Assembly (NCBI RefSeq): GCF_005870035.1
Contig: NZ_SWJG01000002.1
Location: 641,728 to 705,727, forward strand
DNA from: Spirosoma lacussanchae
GTDB taxonomy: Bacteria > Bacteroidota > Bacteroidia > Cytophagales > Spirosomataceae
Length of the DNA: 64,000 bases
Reading direction: 5' to 3'
Shown here: piece after piece, positions 33,648 through 41,978 of the stretch
Layout: every line of letters begins with the position of its first letter
Numbering within the stretch: the first letter of the stretch is position 1
Notes under the pieces: generated by a model
Database searches by the model: none
Seen by the model: only the letters and a program-made list of their open reading frames with translations
Told to the model about the DNA's origin: nothing
Position numbers and translations under genes: made by a program

Positions 33648-36407
33648 TTATCGGACCCGGATCGAATAAAGGTTGACGACGCGCTGAACGCTGCTCAGGA
33701 CGTATAACTCATTCGATCTCTCATCGAACTGCAAAACTACCGGAAAATCGCTTGGGATAGGTCGATCACCCACAATGCGTCCGTTGAGATCGTATAAGGT
33801 GGTGAAACTGCCCGACTTGATACTGACAAGCTCGACCCCCGCGCCCAGCCGGTGGTACCGAATGCGGTTACGACCCGACTGAAGCGCCCGGATCTCGAAC
33901 CGACGCTCACCTTTCTGGTCCAGTATGGCCACCTCGGTATCGGTTGAGCGCAGCACCAGCCAGTTTGTCTGTTCTTCGTCGGGAAGCAGCCGGAACGAGC
34001 CGCTGCGGACGGGCCGGTACAATTGCGTTCGTTTGGTTACGGTACCATTGGTGAGCAGGGTCAGCAGCTGACCTTCGTCGGTGATGGTCTGTAACGTCGA
34101 CTGACCAGGCGGAATCAGAGCGGGACCGGCAAAGCGCACGTCGGGTTCGTCTTCGGTCTGCCGCTCAACCTTAACCGGAAAATGAGGGTGCTGTGTACCG
34201 TTTTCGTGCCAGTAGTTAAGCGTACCGTCGGCCTGTGTGGCCAGAATATCCATACCACTAGGGGTAACTATAATCTGGAACGGCAGCAGCAACGGCCCCT
34301 TCCGGGGAGCACTCATGAGTTTAACAAAGGCTTTTCGCTGACGATCCAGCCCGTAGACCTGCCCGTTCGGATGAGTAGCGAGCGCAACGATGCTGCGTTG
34401 CTGGCTACCCCGGGGGCGTACCAGATAAGTTGGATCAAGACCAGCGGGGAGTGGTATCTGCTGGAGCGATACGGCACCCGTACTGCTCGGCTTTTGGCCA
34501 GGGTCGGCGATGTACAGCGTCCGGTCGGTCATAAACAGGTACTGCAACCACCCATTATCCAGAAAATCAACGGCCAGTGCGTTGCTGCGAATCGGCCCGT
34601 CGGTGCTGCTCTGTATGGTCCCATCGCTGTTGGGGGTGATCAGGCTCAGCTGCGCATCGGCCTGCTGGGCGTAGAACGGGGCCGTTCCATCACTCAGGCT
34701 ACCTGTTGTAAAAGGAGCCGCCACGAGCGGAGCGGCCAGCTCGGTACGTTTACGGAGCAGCAGCTTGTTCAGAACGGCCCGGCTGGCCCGGCGGGTCGTG
34801 CGACCGAGAATTACCGTCGACTGAATATTTTCATTGCCGTAGCTGGCCTGGTAAGCCATGTTCTCCAGGTTGGCCAGGGCGGGGCTACCCGTGGCGGGGT
34901 CAGGCTGGTCGAGGAGATTTTGCCAGGCTAACGGCCAGGTTGTCGGTACGGTCGTATGGGCCCGGTTGAGTCGAACGAAGGCGGTAAAATTGGCCGGACG
35001 CAGGGTGCCGTTCAGAAATTCGGCCTGACGATCGTCGGCCGACCAGACCGCTTTTCGTTGGACCTGCTGTAGATAATCCTGCAGGGCTTCTTCGCTGTTG
35101 GCCACAATGAGGGCCGAGCCGTGTTGGGTGATCCAGCTTTGCGGAAAGCCGGTAAACAGGCTGCTGAATAAAGACGCAGGTAGCTCGGGAACGTTCAGCA
35201 ACAGCGTTTTGTGGCCCAGAAAGCTTCGCAGGGGAGCGGGGGCGGTAGCACCGGCGCGGTAGGCAATGCGTTGATACGCGCTGACGAGTTGTTTGCCATC
35301 CCGACCGGGTAAAATGAGCACCTGCCGCTGTGTGCCTGTGGCCGACTCCATGCGGCAGAGAAGCACATCCCGGTCCAGCGCCTGATAAAACGGTTTGGTA
35401 TCTGGTTGAATCTGATCGAAGCGGTCGCGCAGGAAGTCGCTGGAAGCCGACCCCAGCAGCTGGCTCAGAGATCGGCCAAAGCGCGCGGCATCGCTGATAC
35501 CGATATGGTACAGGCTGGCCGTTGTCTGTGGAATCAGGTCGGGCCGGGCAATGCGCTGGGGCGTCTGGTCCTGGAAAAGGGCTGCTACATCACGCCGGGC
35601 GCCGATCTCATCGACGGCGGACCCGATTAGGTGGGTCCGTGACGCCGATGGCCGAAACTGTAAGGTTAACGACTCGGGCAGGAAAAGCCGGACCAGCGAA
35701 CTTACATCGCTGAACAGGCCCTGCAGCACCTCCGGCCGAACGCTGACCCCGGCGGGATGGTCGGCATCGACTTTCCCTTCAACCCGGATAATCGAACCGT
35801 TTGCGGCCAGTTTGAGCGGACGATGCATCTGCCGCGCTACGTTCTCGACCAGGATGCCGGAGACGCTGCCAACCAGAAAGTCGTCGGTCAGGATAAACGA
35901 ACCGACCGGCTCATTCGCCCGCGAGACTAGGTCAAATATTTTCTCCCCCGAGAACGTGTGGTTAAGAACCCGGTACTGGCGGGGATCGGGGTTGGTGAGT
36001 CGCTGCAGAAACGACTGATCATTTTCTGTCAGGGGGATATAGAAGATATAGTCGAGGGTTGTTCTGGATACGGTATGCAGGGAATACCGGACGTTCCTAC
36101 CCGAGATAAACCGCAACACCGTGGCCGTGTCGGCGGTAGCGTATAGGAACCGGTCGAGTCGCTGACGGGCTTCGTCAAAAACGGGTAGCTGCCGCAGGGC
36201 GATCTCATTCCGTAAAGCCTGGGCCGACACCGTATCCTGCAGGCGATCACTGGCCAGCATCATCAGCGCGCCCGGTGGGATGAACGCATCAATACTGCGG
36301 TCGTTGGCCCGGTAATGACGGTAGCCGAGCCAGCCACCGATCAGCAGCACCACTACACCAATACCTAACCAGACGTTACGGTTCATAGAATAAATAGAGA
36401 TACGCAA
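33648..36407 (-). CDS. Membrane-anchored 919-residue protein, function unknown
   Basis: A long protein with an N-terminal transmembrane anchor (NVWLGIGVVVLLIGGWLGYR) and a large periplasmic part. Met8 (36386) is an equally good start. Residues about 40-560 mix alpha and beta and recall the DUF3352-like Bacteroidota proteins by eye. Residues about 590-919 show beta-propeller-like strands with repeated 'G...D..' turns ('LVRPRGSQQRSIVALATHPN', 'FKVERQTEDEPDVRF'-like spacing). No enzyme motif seen. It is 11 bp from the SGNH-like gene and 118 bp from the flavoprotein gene, so it likely belongs with the surface-glycan cluster. Confidence 0.65.
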   Translation of the reverse strand: MRISIYSMNRNVWLGIGVVVLLIGGWLGYRHYRANDRSIDAFIPPGALMMLASDRLQDTVSAQALRNEIALRQLPVFDEARQRLDRFLYATADTATVLRFISGRNVRYSLHTVSRTTLDYIFYIPLTENDQSFLQRLTNPDPRQYRVLNHTFSGEKIFDLVSRANEPVGSFILTDDFLVGSVSGILVENVARQMHRPLKLAANGSIIRVEGKVDADHPAGVSVRPEVLQGLFSDVSSLVRLFLPESLTLQFRPSASRTHLIGSAVDEIGARRDVAALFQDQTPQRIARPDLIPQTTASLYHIGISDAARFGRSLSQLLGSASSDFLRDRFDQIQPDTKPFYQALDRDVLLCRMESATGTQRQVLILPGRDGKQLVSAYQRIAYRAGATAPAPLRSFLGHKTLLLNVPELPASLFSSLFTGFPQSWITQHGSALIVANSEEALQDYLQQVQRKAVWSADDRQAEFLNGTLRPANFTAFVRLNRAHTTVPTTWPLAWQNLLDQPDPATGSPALANLENMAYQASYGNENIQSTVILGRTTRRASRAVLNKLLLRKRTELAAPLVAAPFTTGSLSDGTAPFYAQQADAQLSLITPNSDGTIQSSTDGPIRSNALAVDFLDNGWLQYLFMTDRTLYIADPGQKPSSTGAVSLQQIPLPAGLDPTYLVRPRGSQQRSIVALATHPNGQVYGLDRQRKAFVKLMSAPRKGPLLLPFQIIVTPSGMDILATQADGTLNYWHENGTQHPHFPVKVERQTEDEPDVRFAGPALIPPGQSTLQTITDEGQLLTLLTNGTVTKRTQLYRPVRSGSFRLLPDEEQTNWLVLRSTDTEVAILDQKGERRFEIRALQSGRNRIRYHRLGAGVELVSIKSGSFTTLYDLNGRIVGDRPIPSDFPVVLQFDERSNELYVLSSVQRVVNLYSIRVR

Positions 36408-36525
36408 AAACGAGACGGGGCCAGCTGGTCGTTATAAGTGATAAAGATCGCCAAAGTAGGCATACTACTTACGACTTTCCGCACTCACAACGGCCGGGTG
36501 GCCCCGTCGGTGTACTCATTCGGGT

Positions 36526-37917
36526 TTATTTACCCCACATCGCGTTGGCGGTTTCGGGGAACGGCAGGGTCAGCTCCGGCACGTTGGCAGCAACGCGGTT
36601 GGCCCATTCGACCCCCTGCATCAGCGAGTGATCCTGGTTGCTGACCTCGTATTTCCAGGCGCCAAAACGGCCCCGCGAATAAATACCGAACGGTTCCAGT
36701 TTCGGCAAAACAGCTTTCAGAATCCCGTCGCGCTCGACCGAAGGGGTCGGGTAGCCGTAATCGAACGCCATGTGGAAAGTCGAAATAACATCGTCGGCCG
36801 ACTCGATCAGCTGATCTTCAACCAGGGCGCGGATGGTATCATCGATCAACGTTTCGCGATTGACGGGTTTCGCCGACGATTCGCTGGTCTCGGTCATCAG
36901 CGACCAGTGCTGGTTGATATCGGGTACGTTGTTGGGGCTGTAGTTCGAGAATACCGTTACCCGGTAATACGGGCTGTTGGCTTCCGGGAAATACATCCAG
37001 CACATCGTTTCGAGGCTTGGCTTCGGTTTACCTTTCAGGCCGATACCCACCACGTTGGTCGACGAGTGTTTCAGACCCTGGGCGGTTTGTACCGTTTCCG
37101 GGTCCAGCCCTTCGACCCGCTGGGTAAAGAGGTCGAGCGGCATGGTGCTCATCAGGTGTTCGTACTGAATGGTAGAGCCATCGGCCAGCACGATTTTCTT
37201 TTCGGGGCCAATTACTTTCTCAACCGTGCAGTTCAGCTTCACGTATTCGCGGCCAACCAGGTCGCCCACGGCTTCCCAGATACCACCCGTACCGCCTTGT
37301 TTCGGAAATTTGAAGGTGCTGTTGGGCCCCCACGAAAAATCATCCTGATTGAAGATGATGTTTTTCGTAACCCGCTGCAGATCGGTAACAGCTACGCGCT
37401 CGCCCACCCAAACCGCGTTCATATCTTCCGGTGGGTAGGCCCACACTTTGAAGTTATAGGGGAACATGAAGGTGTCGGCCAGCCCCTGTCCGAACGTAGC
37501 CAGAATCCACTCGCGGAAGTTGGCCGGCTTCTGATTGTTCGGGAATTTGTAGTTGTGGATAATCCCTTCCAGGCATTTCCACATCGTTTCGGGCGACAGG
37601 TATTTGATGTTGTTCTGGAACGGGTAGGGAACAAACCGGTTCTCGATCCAGACCCACGATTCGCGCTGGTGACTGAGCCAGCCATCTTCGCCCAGTGCTT
37701 TGAGCATCAGGTCGTCGAAGTACTTATAGTGGGAAAACTGAACGTGGCCACCCACATCCCAGGTAAAGCCCTGTTCATCGACAAAGCTTTTCGACAGACC
37801 CCCGATTCGGTTTTCTTTTTCCAGGACAATAAAGTCGGTGATGCCCAGTTCTTTCAGGCGATACGCGGCTCCCAGACCAGTAGGGCCCGAACCGATAATG
37901 ACATATTTGTAGTTCAT
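36526..37917 (-). CDS. FAD-dependent protein of the UDP-galactopyranose mutase/protoporphyrinogen oxidase superfamily
   Basis: A 463-residue cytoplasmic flavoprotein beginning at the ATG at 37917; the first 14 residues of a longer reading lack the Rossmann start. Visible: FAD site 'YVIIGSGPTGLGAAYRLKEL' followed by 'FIVLEKENRIGGLSKSF', the 'DVGGHVQFSHYKYFDD' block, a long Trp-rich middle, and 'YPTPSVERDGIL' near the end. Homologues are often annotated as protoporphyrinogen oxidase-like, but the neighbouring GT2 and membrane transferases point to sugar-nucleotide (mutase-like) chemistry in glycan synthesis. It is 97 bp downstream of the GT2 gene. Confidence 0.8.
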   Translation of the reverse strand: MNYKYVIIGSGPTGLGAAYRLKELGITDFIVLEKENRIGGLSKSFVDEQGFTWDVGGHVQFSHYKYFDDLMLKALGEDGWLSHQRESWVWIENRFVPYPFQNNIKYLSPETMWKCLEGIIHNYKFPNNQKPANFREWILATFGQGLADTFMFPYNFKVWAYPPEDMNAVWVGERVAVTDLQRVTKNIIFNQDDFSWGPNSTFKFPKQGGTGGIWEAVGDLVGREYVKLNCTVEKVIGPEKKIVLADGSTIQYEHLMSTMPLDLFTQRVEGLDPETVQTAQGLKHSSTNVVGIGLKGKPKPSLETMCWMYFPEANSPYYRVTVFSNYSPNNVPDINQHWSLMTETSESSAKPVNRETLIDDTIRALVEDQLIESADDVISTFHMAFDYGYPTPSVERDGILKAVLPKLEPFGIYSRGRFGAWKYEVSNQDHSLMQGVEWANRVAANVPELTLPFPETANAMWGK

Positions 37918-38014
37918 GATGACGTTGTTGGCCAACTCAATCCAGTGGTCCGGGCGCAACGGCCCCGTAAGGACACGCCAACGACCGGGACTACCGGATA
38001 AGGTAAGCTTGGTT

Positions 38015-38776
38015 TCAGGCGGCTACTGGCTCTGGTGATTTGAGGGCTTTAACTTTACTGCCCAGGTCGAACCGGAACTGCGCCAGTTCTTTAAAACTCT
38101 GCATACAAACTTTCAGCAGCTTCCACTTCAGAATCGACACTGTACCGGTTTGCCGCTCTTTGTGGGTAATGGGAATATCGAAGGTGTTGTACCCGGCTTT
38201 CTTGGCCATAACGGCCAGGAAAATGTTGGGGGCGAAGGGCGTTGGCGTTGGCAGCTGAGCCAGCAGTCGACGCAGGAACGAACCCCGAATCAGACGGAAC
38301 GGTATATTGCTATCCATAATGTAGGTTCCGTAGATAAAAGCGATACTGAATCGCAGAATCCGGGTGATGATCAGCCGCGCAAACGCATCGTAACGTTCTT
38401 CGCGGTATCCAAGAATAAACGGTGAGTCGTTCCGCCGGGCCCATAGTTTTTCAAAGTCTTCGGTGACGAACTGATCATCACTGTCGGTCTGAAAAACGTA
38501 TTCGGAATCGAGCGCAACGGCTTGCCGGTACCCGTTTACCACGGCATTACCATGACCGCCGTTGGCCTGATGAACGACCATCAGTTTAGGGTAACGTTCT
38601 TTGATCTGGTCCAGAATAGCCCCAGTGTTATCTCGGGAGCCGTCATTAACAACAATCAGGCGCGTGTTCTCGGTAGGGAATCGACGGGCCAGCATGTCTG
38701 TCCATTGCCGGACAACAACTTCGATGACTTCTTCTTCGTTGTAGGCCGGCATTACTATTGACAAGAGGAGACTCAT
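38015..38776 (-). CDS. Family 2 glycosyltransferase (dolichyl/polyprenyl-phosphate sugar transferase type)
   Basis: A 253-residue cytoplasmic or membrane-associated enzyme without transmembrane helices. Motifs: 'SIVMPAYNEEEVIEVVVRQW' at the start, 'LIVVNDGSRDNTGAILDQI' and the DxD-like 'VFQTDSDDQFV', followed by a conserved 'SNIPFRLIRGSFL'. This type moves a sugar from a nucleotide sugar to polyprenyl phosphate or a similar acceptor. Together with the GT-C proteins nearby it can supply polyprenyl-phosphate sugar as donor. Its upstream region carries a regular repeat (38783-38834). Confidence 0.9.
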   Translation of the reverse strand: MSLLLSIVMPAYNEEEVIEVVVRQWTDMLARRFPTENTRLIVVNDGSRDNTGAILDQIKERYPKLMVVHQANGGHGNAVVNGYRQAVALDSEYVFQTDSDDQFVTEDFEKLWARRNDSPFILGYREERYDAFARLIITRILRFSIAFIYGTYIMDSNIPFRLIRGSFLRRLLAQLPTPTPFAPNIFLAVMAKKAGYNTFDIPITHKERQTGTVSILKWKLLKVCMQSFKELAQFRFDLGSKVKALKSPEPVAA

Positions 38777-38782
38777 GCAGGG

Positions 38783-38834
38783 GTATATAGTGATGAATGT
38801 ATACTGAACGGTGTATAGTGATGAAGAGTCACTA
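38783..38834. repeat. Repeats upstream of the GT2 gene, possible operator
   Basis: GTATATAGTGATGAA (38783-38797) recurs as GTGTATAGTGATGAA (38811-38825), 28 bp apart. The second copy is followed by GAGTCACTA, giving an inverted TAGTGA/TCACTA around a short centre. Located directly upstream of the minus-strand GT2 gene. Confidence 0.5.
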
Positions 38835-38924
38835 CATACATCCTAAACATCGCAAATATAAGAAATTGTTGCCGGGAGTCTGACGAACCGTCTAGTAGAT
38901 TATCGAGTGGACTCATCCGGGTGC

Positions 38925-40094
38925 TCAATAGGAAAAACGATCTTTCAGGTTATTGATCGGTTTTTCGATCAAATACCACGAAACGGTGGCCAGCCCTACT
39001 GTCAGCAGCAGGAAAAACGAAAACTGAAACACATAGGTACTATCCAGAACAGGGGCAATGTCTGTAAGCCGGCGCCAGGCCCGGAGCGAAAAATGGGTTG
39101 GCTGAGTGTGGTAGACGTTGAAAACAAAGTTATGGAAGAGGTACAGGCCATAGCTGATCCGGCCGAGATACTGACTTACGGGGTTTTCGAGCAGCCATTT
39201 CATGATGGGGTTGGTGAAGCCCATCACTGCCCGACCAATCAGGAAAAAACCAACCAGCGAAGCCGCCAGCCGCTCCCAGACATCGGACATGATGTTGTGG
39301 TGGCCAGTCCAGCCGCGCGGGTCCGGAATGGCGGGGAGCAGCTTGGTGGCTACCAGTACGATGATGAACAACCCGACACTGGCCCAGACCCAGCCCGAAG
39401 ACCGGAAAACCTGGTTAAAACGCTCGCGCTGATAGAGCCACCAGAATGCCATAATAGCGCCCAGCCCAAACGAATCCAGGCAGGCTGGCATGGTTACGTA
39501 TCCGATAAACCACGGCATACGGGCGCGAAAGATGACATAACGTAGGCAGACCGCCCCGATAATCATCAGCGTAGCCGTTAGCGGCACCCACCGGCGGGGT
39601 ACGACGAACAGCAGCAGCGGAAAGAACAGATAAACCTGCTCTTCAACGGCCAGCGACCACAGGTGATCGACGGTGCCCATCCAGGTCGAGAAGTAGGCCA
39701 TATAGAGGTTGGTCGCATAGAGGGCCAGCCAGGCGAAGGTACGCCGGACGGGGGGCTCGTTGACCAGATACAGCACAAACAGCGTGATGTAATAGACCGG
39801 AAAAATGCGCAGCGTTCGGCGAATGTAGAAGACCTTCATGTACTTGGAAAATCCTCGTCCGGGCTGATCACTCAGCTTGTCTTTGCTGGAGAGCAGAATC
39901 CGCGTGATCAGAAAACCACTCAGCACAAAGAAGATCGTGACGCCCAGCGCGCCCAGCGGTAGCTCAACCCGGCCTGCCATCCAGTGATCGAACAGAACCA
40001 GCGCTACGGCGATAAACCGGACTCCATCCAGCTGGAGCAGATGGTTCAGAGTCGGGCGGGTAGCGGATGGGGTCAGGGTTTGATTGGACTGCAT
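38925..40094 (-). CDS. Acyltransferase 3 family membrane protein
   Basis: A 389-residue inner-membrane protein starting at the ATG at 40094, with about ten hydrophobic segments. The first helix 'LQLDGVRFIAVALVLFDHW' carries the Arg and His expected of the acyltransferase-3 family (OafA/NodX type), and 'LGALGVTIFFVLSGFLITRI' the following loop. Such enzymes acetylate or acylate extracytoplasmic sugars. With the SGNH-like protein, it suggests an O-acylated surface glycan. Confidence 0.9.
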   Translation of the reverse strand: MQSNQTLTPSATRPTLNHLLQLDGVRFIAVALVLFDHWMAGRVELPLGALGVTIFFVLSGFLITRILLSSKDKLSDQPGRGFSKYMKVFYIRRTLRIFPVYYITLFVLYLVNEPPVRRTFAWLALYATNLYMAYFSTWMGTVDHLWSLAVEEQVYLFFPLLLFVVPRRWVPLTATLMIIGAVCLRYVIFRARMPWFIGYVTMPACLDSFGLGAIMAFWWLYQRERFNQVFRSSGWVWASVGLFIIVLVATKLLPAIPDPRGWTGHHNIMSDVWERLAASLVGFFLIGRAVMGFTNPIMKWLLENPVSQYLGRISYGLYLFHNFVFNVYHTQPTHFSLRAWRRLTDIAPVLDSTYVFQFSFFLLLTVGLATVSWYLIEKPINNLKDRFSY

Positions 40095-40110
40095 ACAGTG
40101 ATAATTGAAT

Positions 40111-41904
40111 CTACCAGTTTTTTTCGGTTGTATCGGCGGGTTGTCCCGCTGACGTAACGGTTTGGCCAGTGTTGATGAGATAAGGTGTTGCCGGGCCGTC
40201 CGGAACAACCAGCATGCTTAGCTGATACGTGCCGGCAGCCAGTTCGGCCATCAGCACGTCGGCCCGAAAGCCGGTGGTAAACTGCCGGTCCGGCAGCAGA
40301 CGGGCCCCGCCTGCCGACCGTTTGTTCTGCCAGACAGGAAAGAGATACCGGCGTTGATCAGACCGGGCCAGCACATAAGCTCCCGCATCGCGCAGGCCCT
40401 GGGGGGGGAGCTCTGTTTCCAGTATCGTGAACCCGGCTGGATTGGGTTGAACCGTCATCTTCAGATTACCCGGCCGACTCGCGCCGAATATAACGGGCAG
40501 GGCGGTGTCGTAAAAAGCAGGCGCGGGGTCGGTGTAGCGGGCCGTTACGGCATCGAGCTGAGCAACGGGCCGACGGGTCGTATAGTGCCAGTTGAACTGG
40601 TTAGTCGTGAGCCAGTGCCGCCACCAGATCGTCTCGTCGAGGAACGAAAAATACGACAGCCAAGCCAGGACCAGACCGCCTGCTCCGCCGGCCAGCCCGA
40701 CCCACTGACCCAACCGACCGGGAAGGTTGGCCACGGCATAGCTGTACAGCAGGGCCAGCAAGGTAAGCGAGTAAATTTTGTAGCGGCTGGTGATGAGCAG
40801 ATCCGCACCGAAGCCAGTCCGGGCGTAAGCTACCACAGCCGCCGTACCCAGCAGGAAGGCCGCGCTCCCCCAGAAAAACAAAGCAATGGCCGGCATCGTG
40901 GCCAGGCCGCCCGCCCGATTGGGGTGTCTGACCTGCTGCCACACCCGGCCAAGGCTGCGCTGGTTCATAAACAGACCCGTTCCTACTATACCCAGCGTCA
41001 GTACGGCCATAAGCCCGCCCAGTGCTGTACTGTTTGTCAGCGGCCTCCCGATGGGTAAAGCCTCCCCGGCAGCACCGATCACGGCAAACCAGCCTTTGAT
41101 CAGGTCAGTAACGCCCGGCCGGATGGCATGTGCTCCACCCGGCTTCTCGAAGCCAACGAAATATAGGCCTATGACCAGCAGCGCACAGCAGGTCCAGCCC
41201 AGCAGGGGCCGATACGATGTTCGGCTGGTCCCTGCCTGCACTTCGGCGCTGCGGAGCAGGAGTAGCGCAAATCCAATTGGCCAGACGAGCAGGCCATTGC
41301 CGCTGGTAAGGGTTGCGAGTACAGCGGCTCCAACAGCCAGCCCCCACCGGTCCGTGTAGGCCAGCCAGTAGAAAGCAGCCAGCACCCACAGGACAACCGA
41401 GAAATTCTGGAGAGCAGCCATGCCCCAGTACATATTTTCCCACTGCGACAGGTTGAAGAGCACCAGTGCTACTGGCACGGCGTAGAGGCCAGTGTTGCGG
41501 CTGGCAGCTCCGGCGCTGCGACCCAGAACGGCGCAAAAGACGGCCAGCAAGCCAACCAGACTGAGGTTGCCAATGGCCATCAGATGCACGTAGTTGAGCT
41601 TGCCAGTCAGCCAGTAGTCGAGCAGGGTAACCATACGGTCATAGACAATCCGGTGCTCGTTATGCTGCCTGAAGAGCTGGTAAAGCTTTCCGGAGAGGGT
41701 TGTTTCCTGATCGGTGTTGAACAGAAACGCCCGCAACGCGTGGTCGTCCCACTTGGGTATATTGATGGCATACTGCTGCCATATCCAGCCAAAAACCAGC
41801 AGCGGCACGGCCAGCAGTACCCAGCCCAGTGCAGCCTCTCCTCCGGCTGCGGTTCGTGTTGAGCGCGACGGGGGAGCGTAAGTGGGTTGCGAGCGGGAAA
41901 TCAT
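40111..41904 (-). CDS. Polytopic membrane protein, GT-C-like
   Basis: A 597-residue protein with about 10-12 hydrophobic segments and a soluble C-terminal domain of roughly 160 residues. 'NIPKWDDHALRAFLF' after the first helix is an acidic (DD) loop typical of GT-C fold transferases, and 'NLSQWENMYWGMAALQNF' resembles a membrane-glycan motif. No specific family was identified. It lies 16 bp from the acyltransferase gene. Likely to act on a lipid-linked sugar or the glycan product at the periplasmic face. Confidence 0.6.
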   Translation of the reverse strand: MISRSQPTYAPPSRSTRTAAGGEAALGWVLLAVPLLVFGWIWQQYAINIPKWDDHALRAFLFNTDQETTLSGKLYQLFRQHNEHRIVYDRMVTLLDYWLTGKLNYVHLMAIGNLSLVGLLAVFCAVLGRSAGAASRNTGLYAVPVALVLFNLSQWENMYWGMAALQNFSVVLWVLAAFYWLAYTDRWGLAVGAAVLATLTSGNGLLVWPIGFALLLLRSAEVQAGTSRTSYRPLLGWTCCALLVIGLYFVGFEKPGGAHAIRPGVTDLIKGWFAVIGAAGEALPIGRPLTNSTALGGLMAVLTLGIVGTGLFMNQRSLGRVWQQVRHPNRAGGLATMPAIALFFWGSAAFLLGTAAVVAYARTGFGADLLITSRYKIYSLTLLALLYSYAVANLPGRLGQWVGLAGGAGGLVLAWLSYFSFLDETIWWRHWLTTNQFNWHYTTRRPVAQLDAVTARYTDPAPAFYDTALPVIFGASRPGNLKMTVQPNPAGFTILETELPPQGLRDAGAYVLARSDQRRYLFPVWQNKRSAGGARLLPDRQFTTGFRADVLMAELAAGTYQLSMLVVPDGPATPYLINTGQTVTSAGQPADTTEKNW

Positions 41905-41978
41905 GCCGTATTGATTTTGGTGGACTGGCCGTCAGCGTCGGCCCGGTACTGGTTGTGCGGTCGGTTCGAAGCCAGACG

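Noticed and set aside
36628..38001. Long plus-strand open frame (457 residues) across the flavoprotein gene
   Set aside because: It lies antisense to a clear FAD protein gene; composition is typical of shadow frames in GC-rich genes, with no motif.
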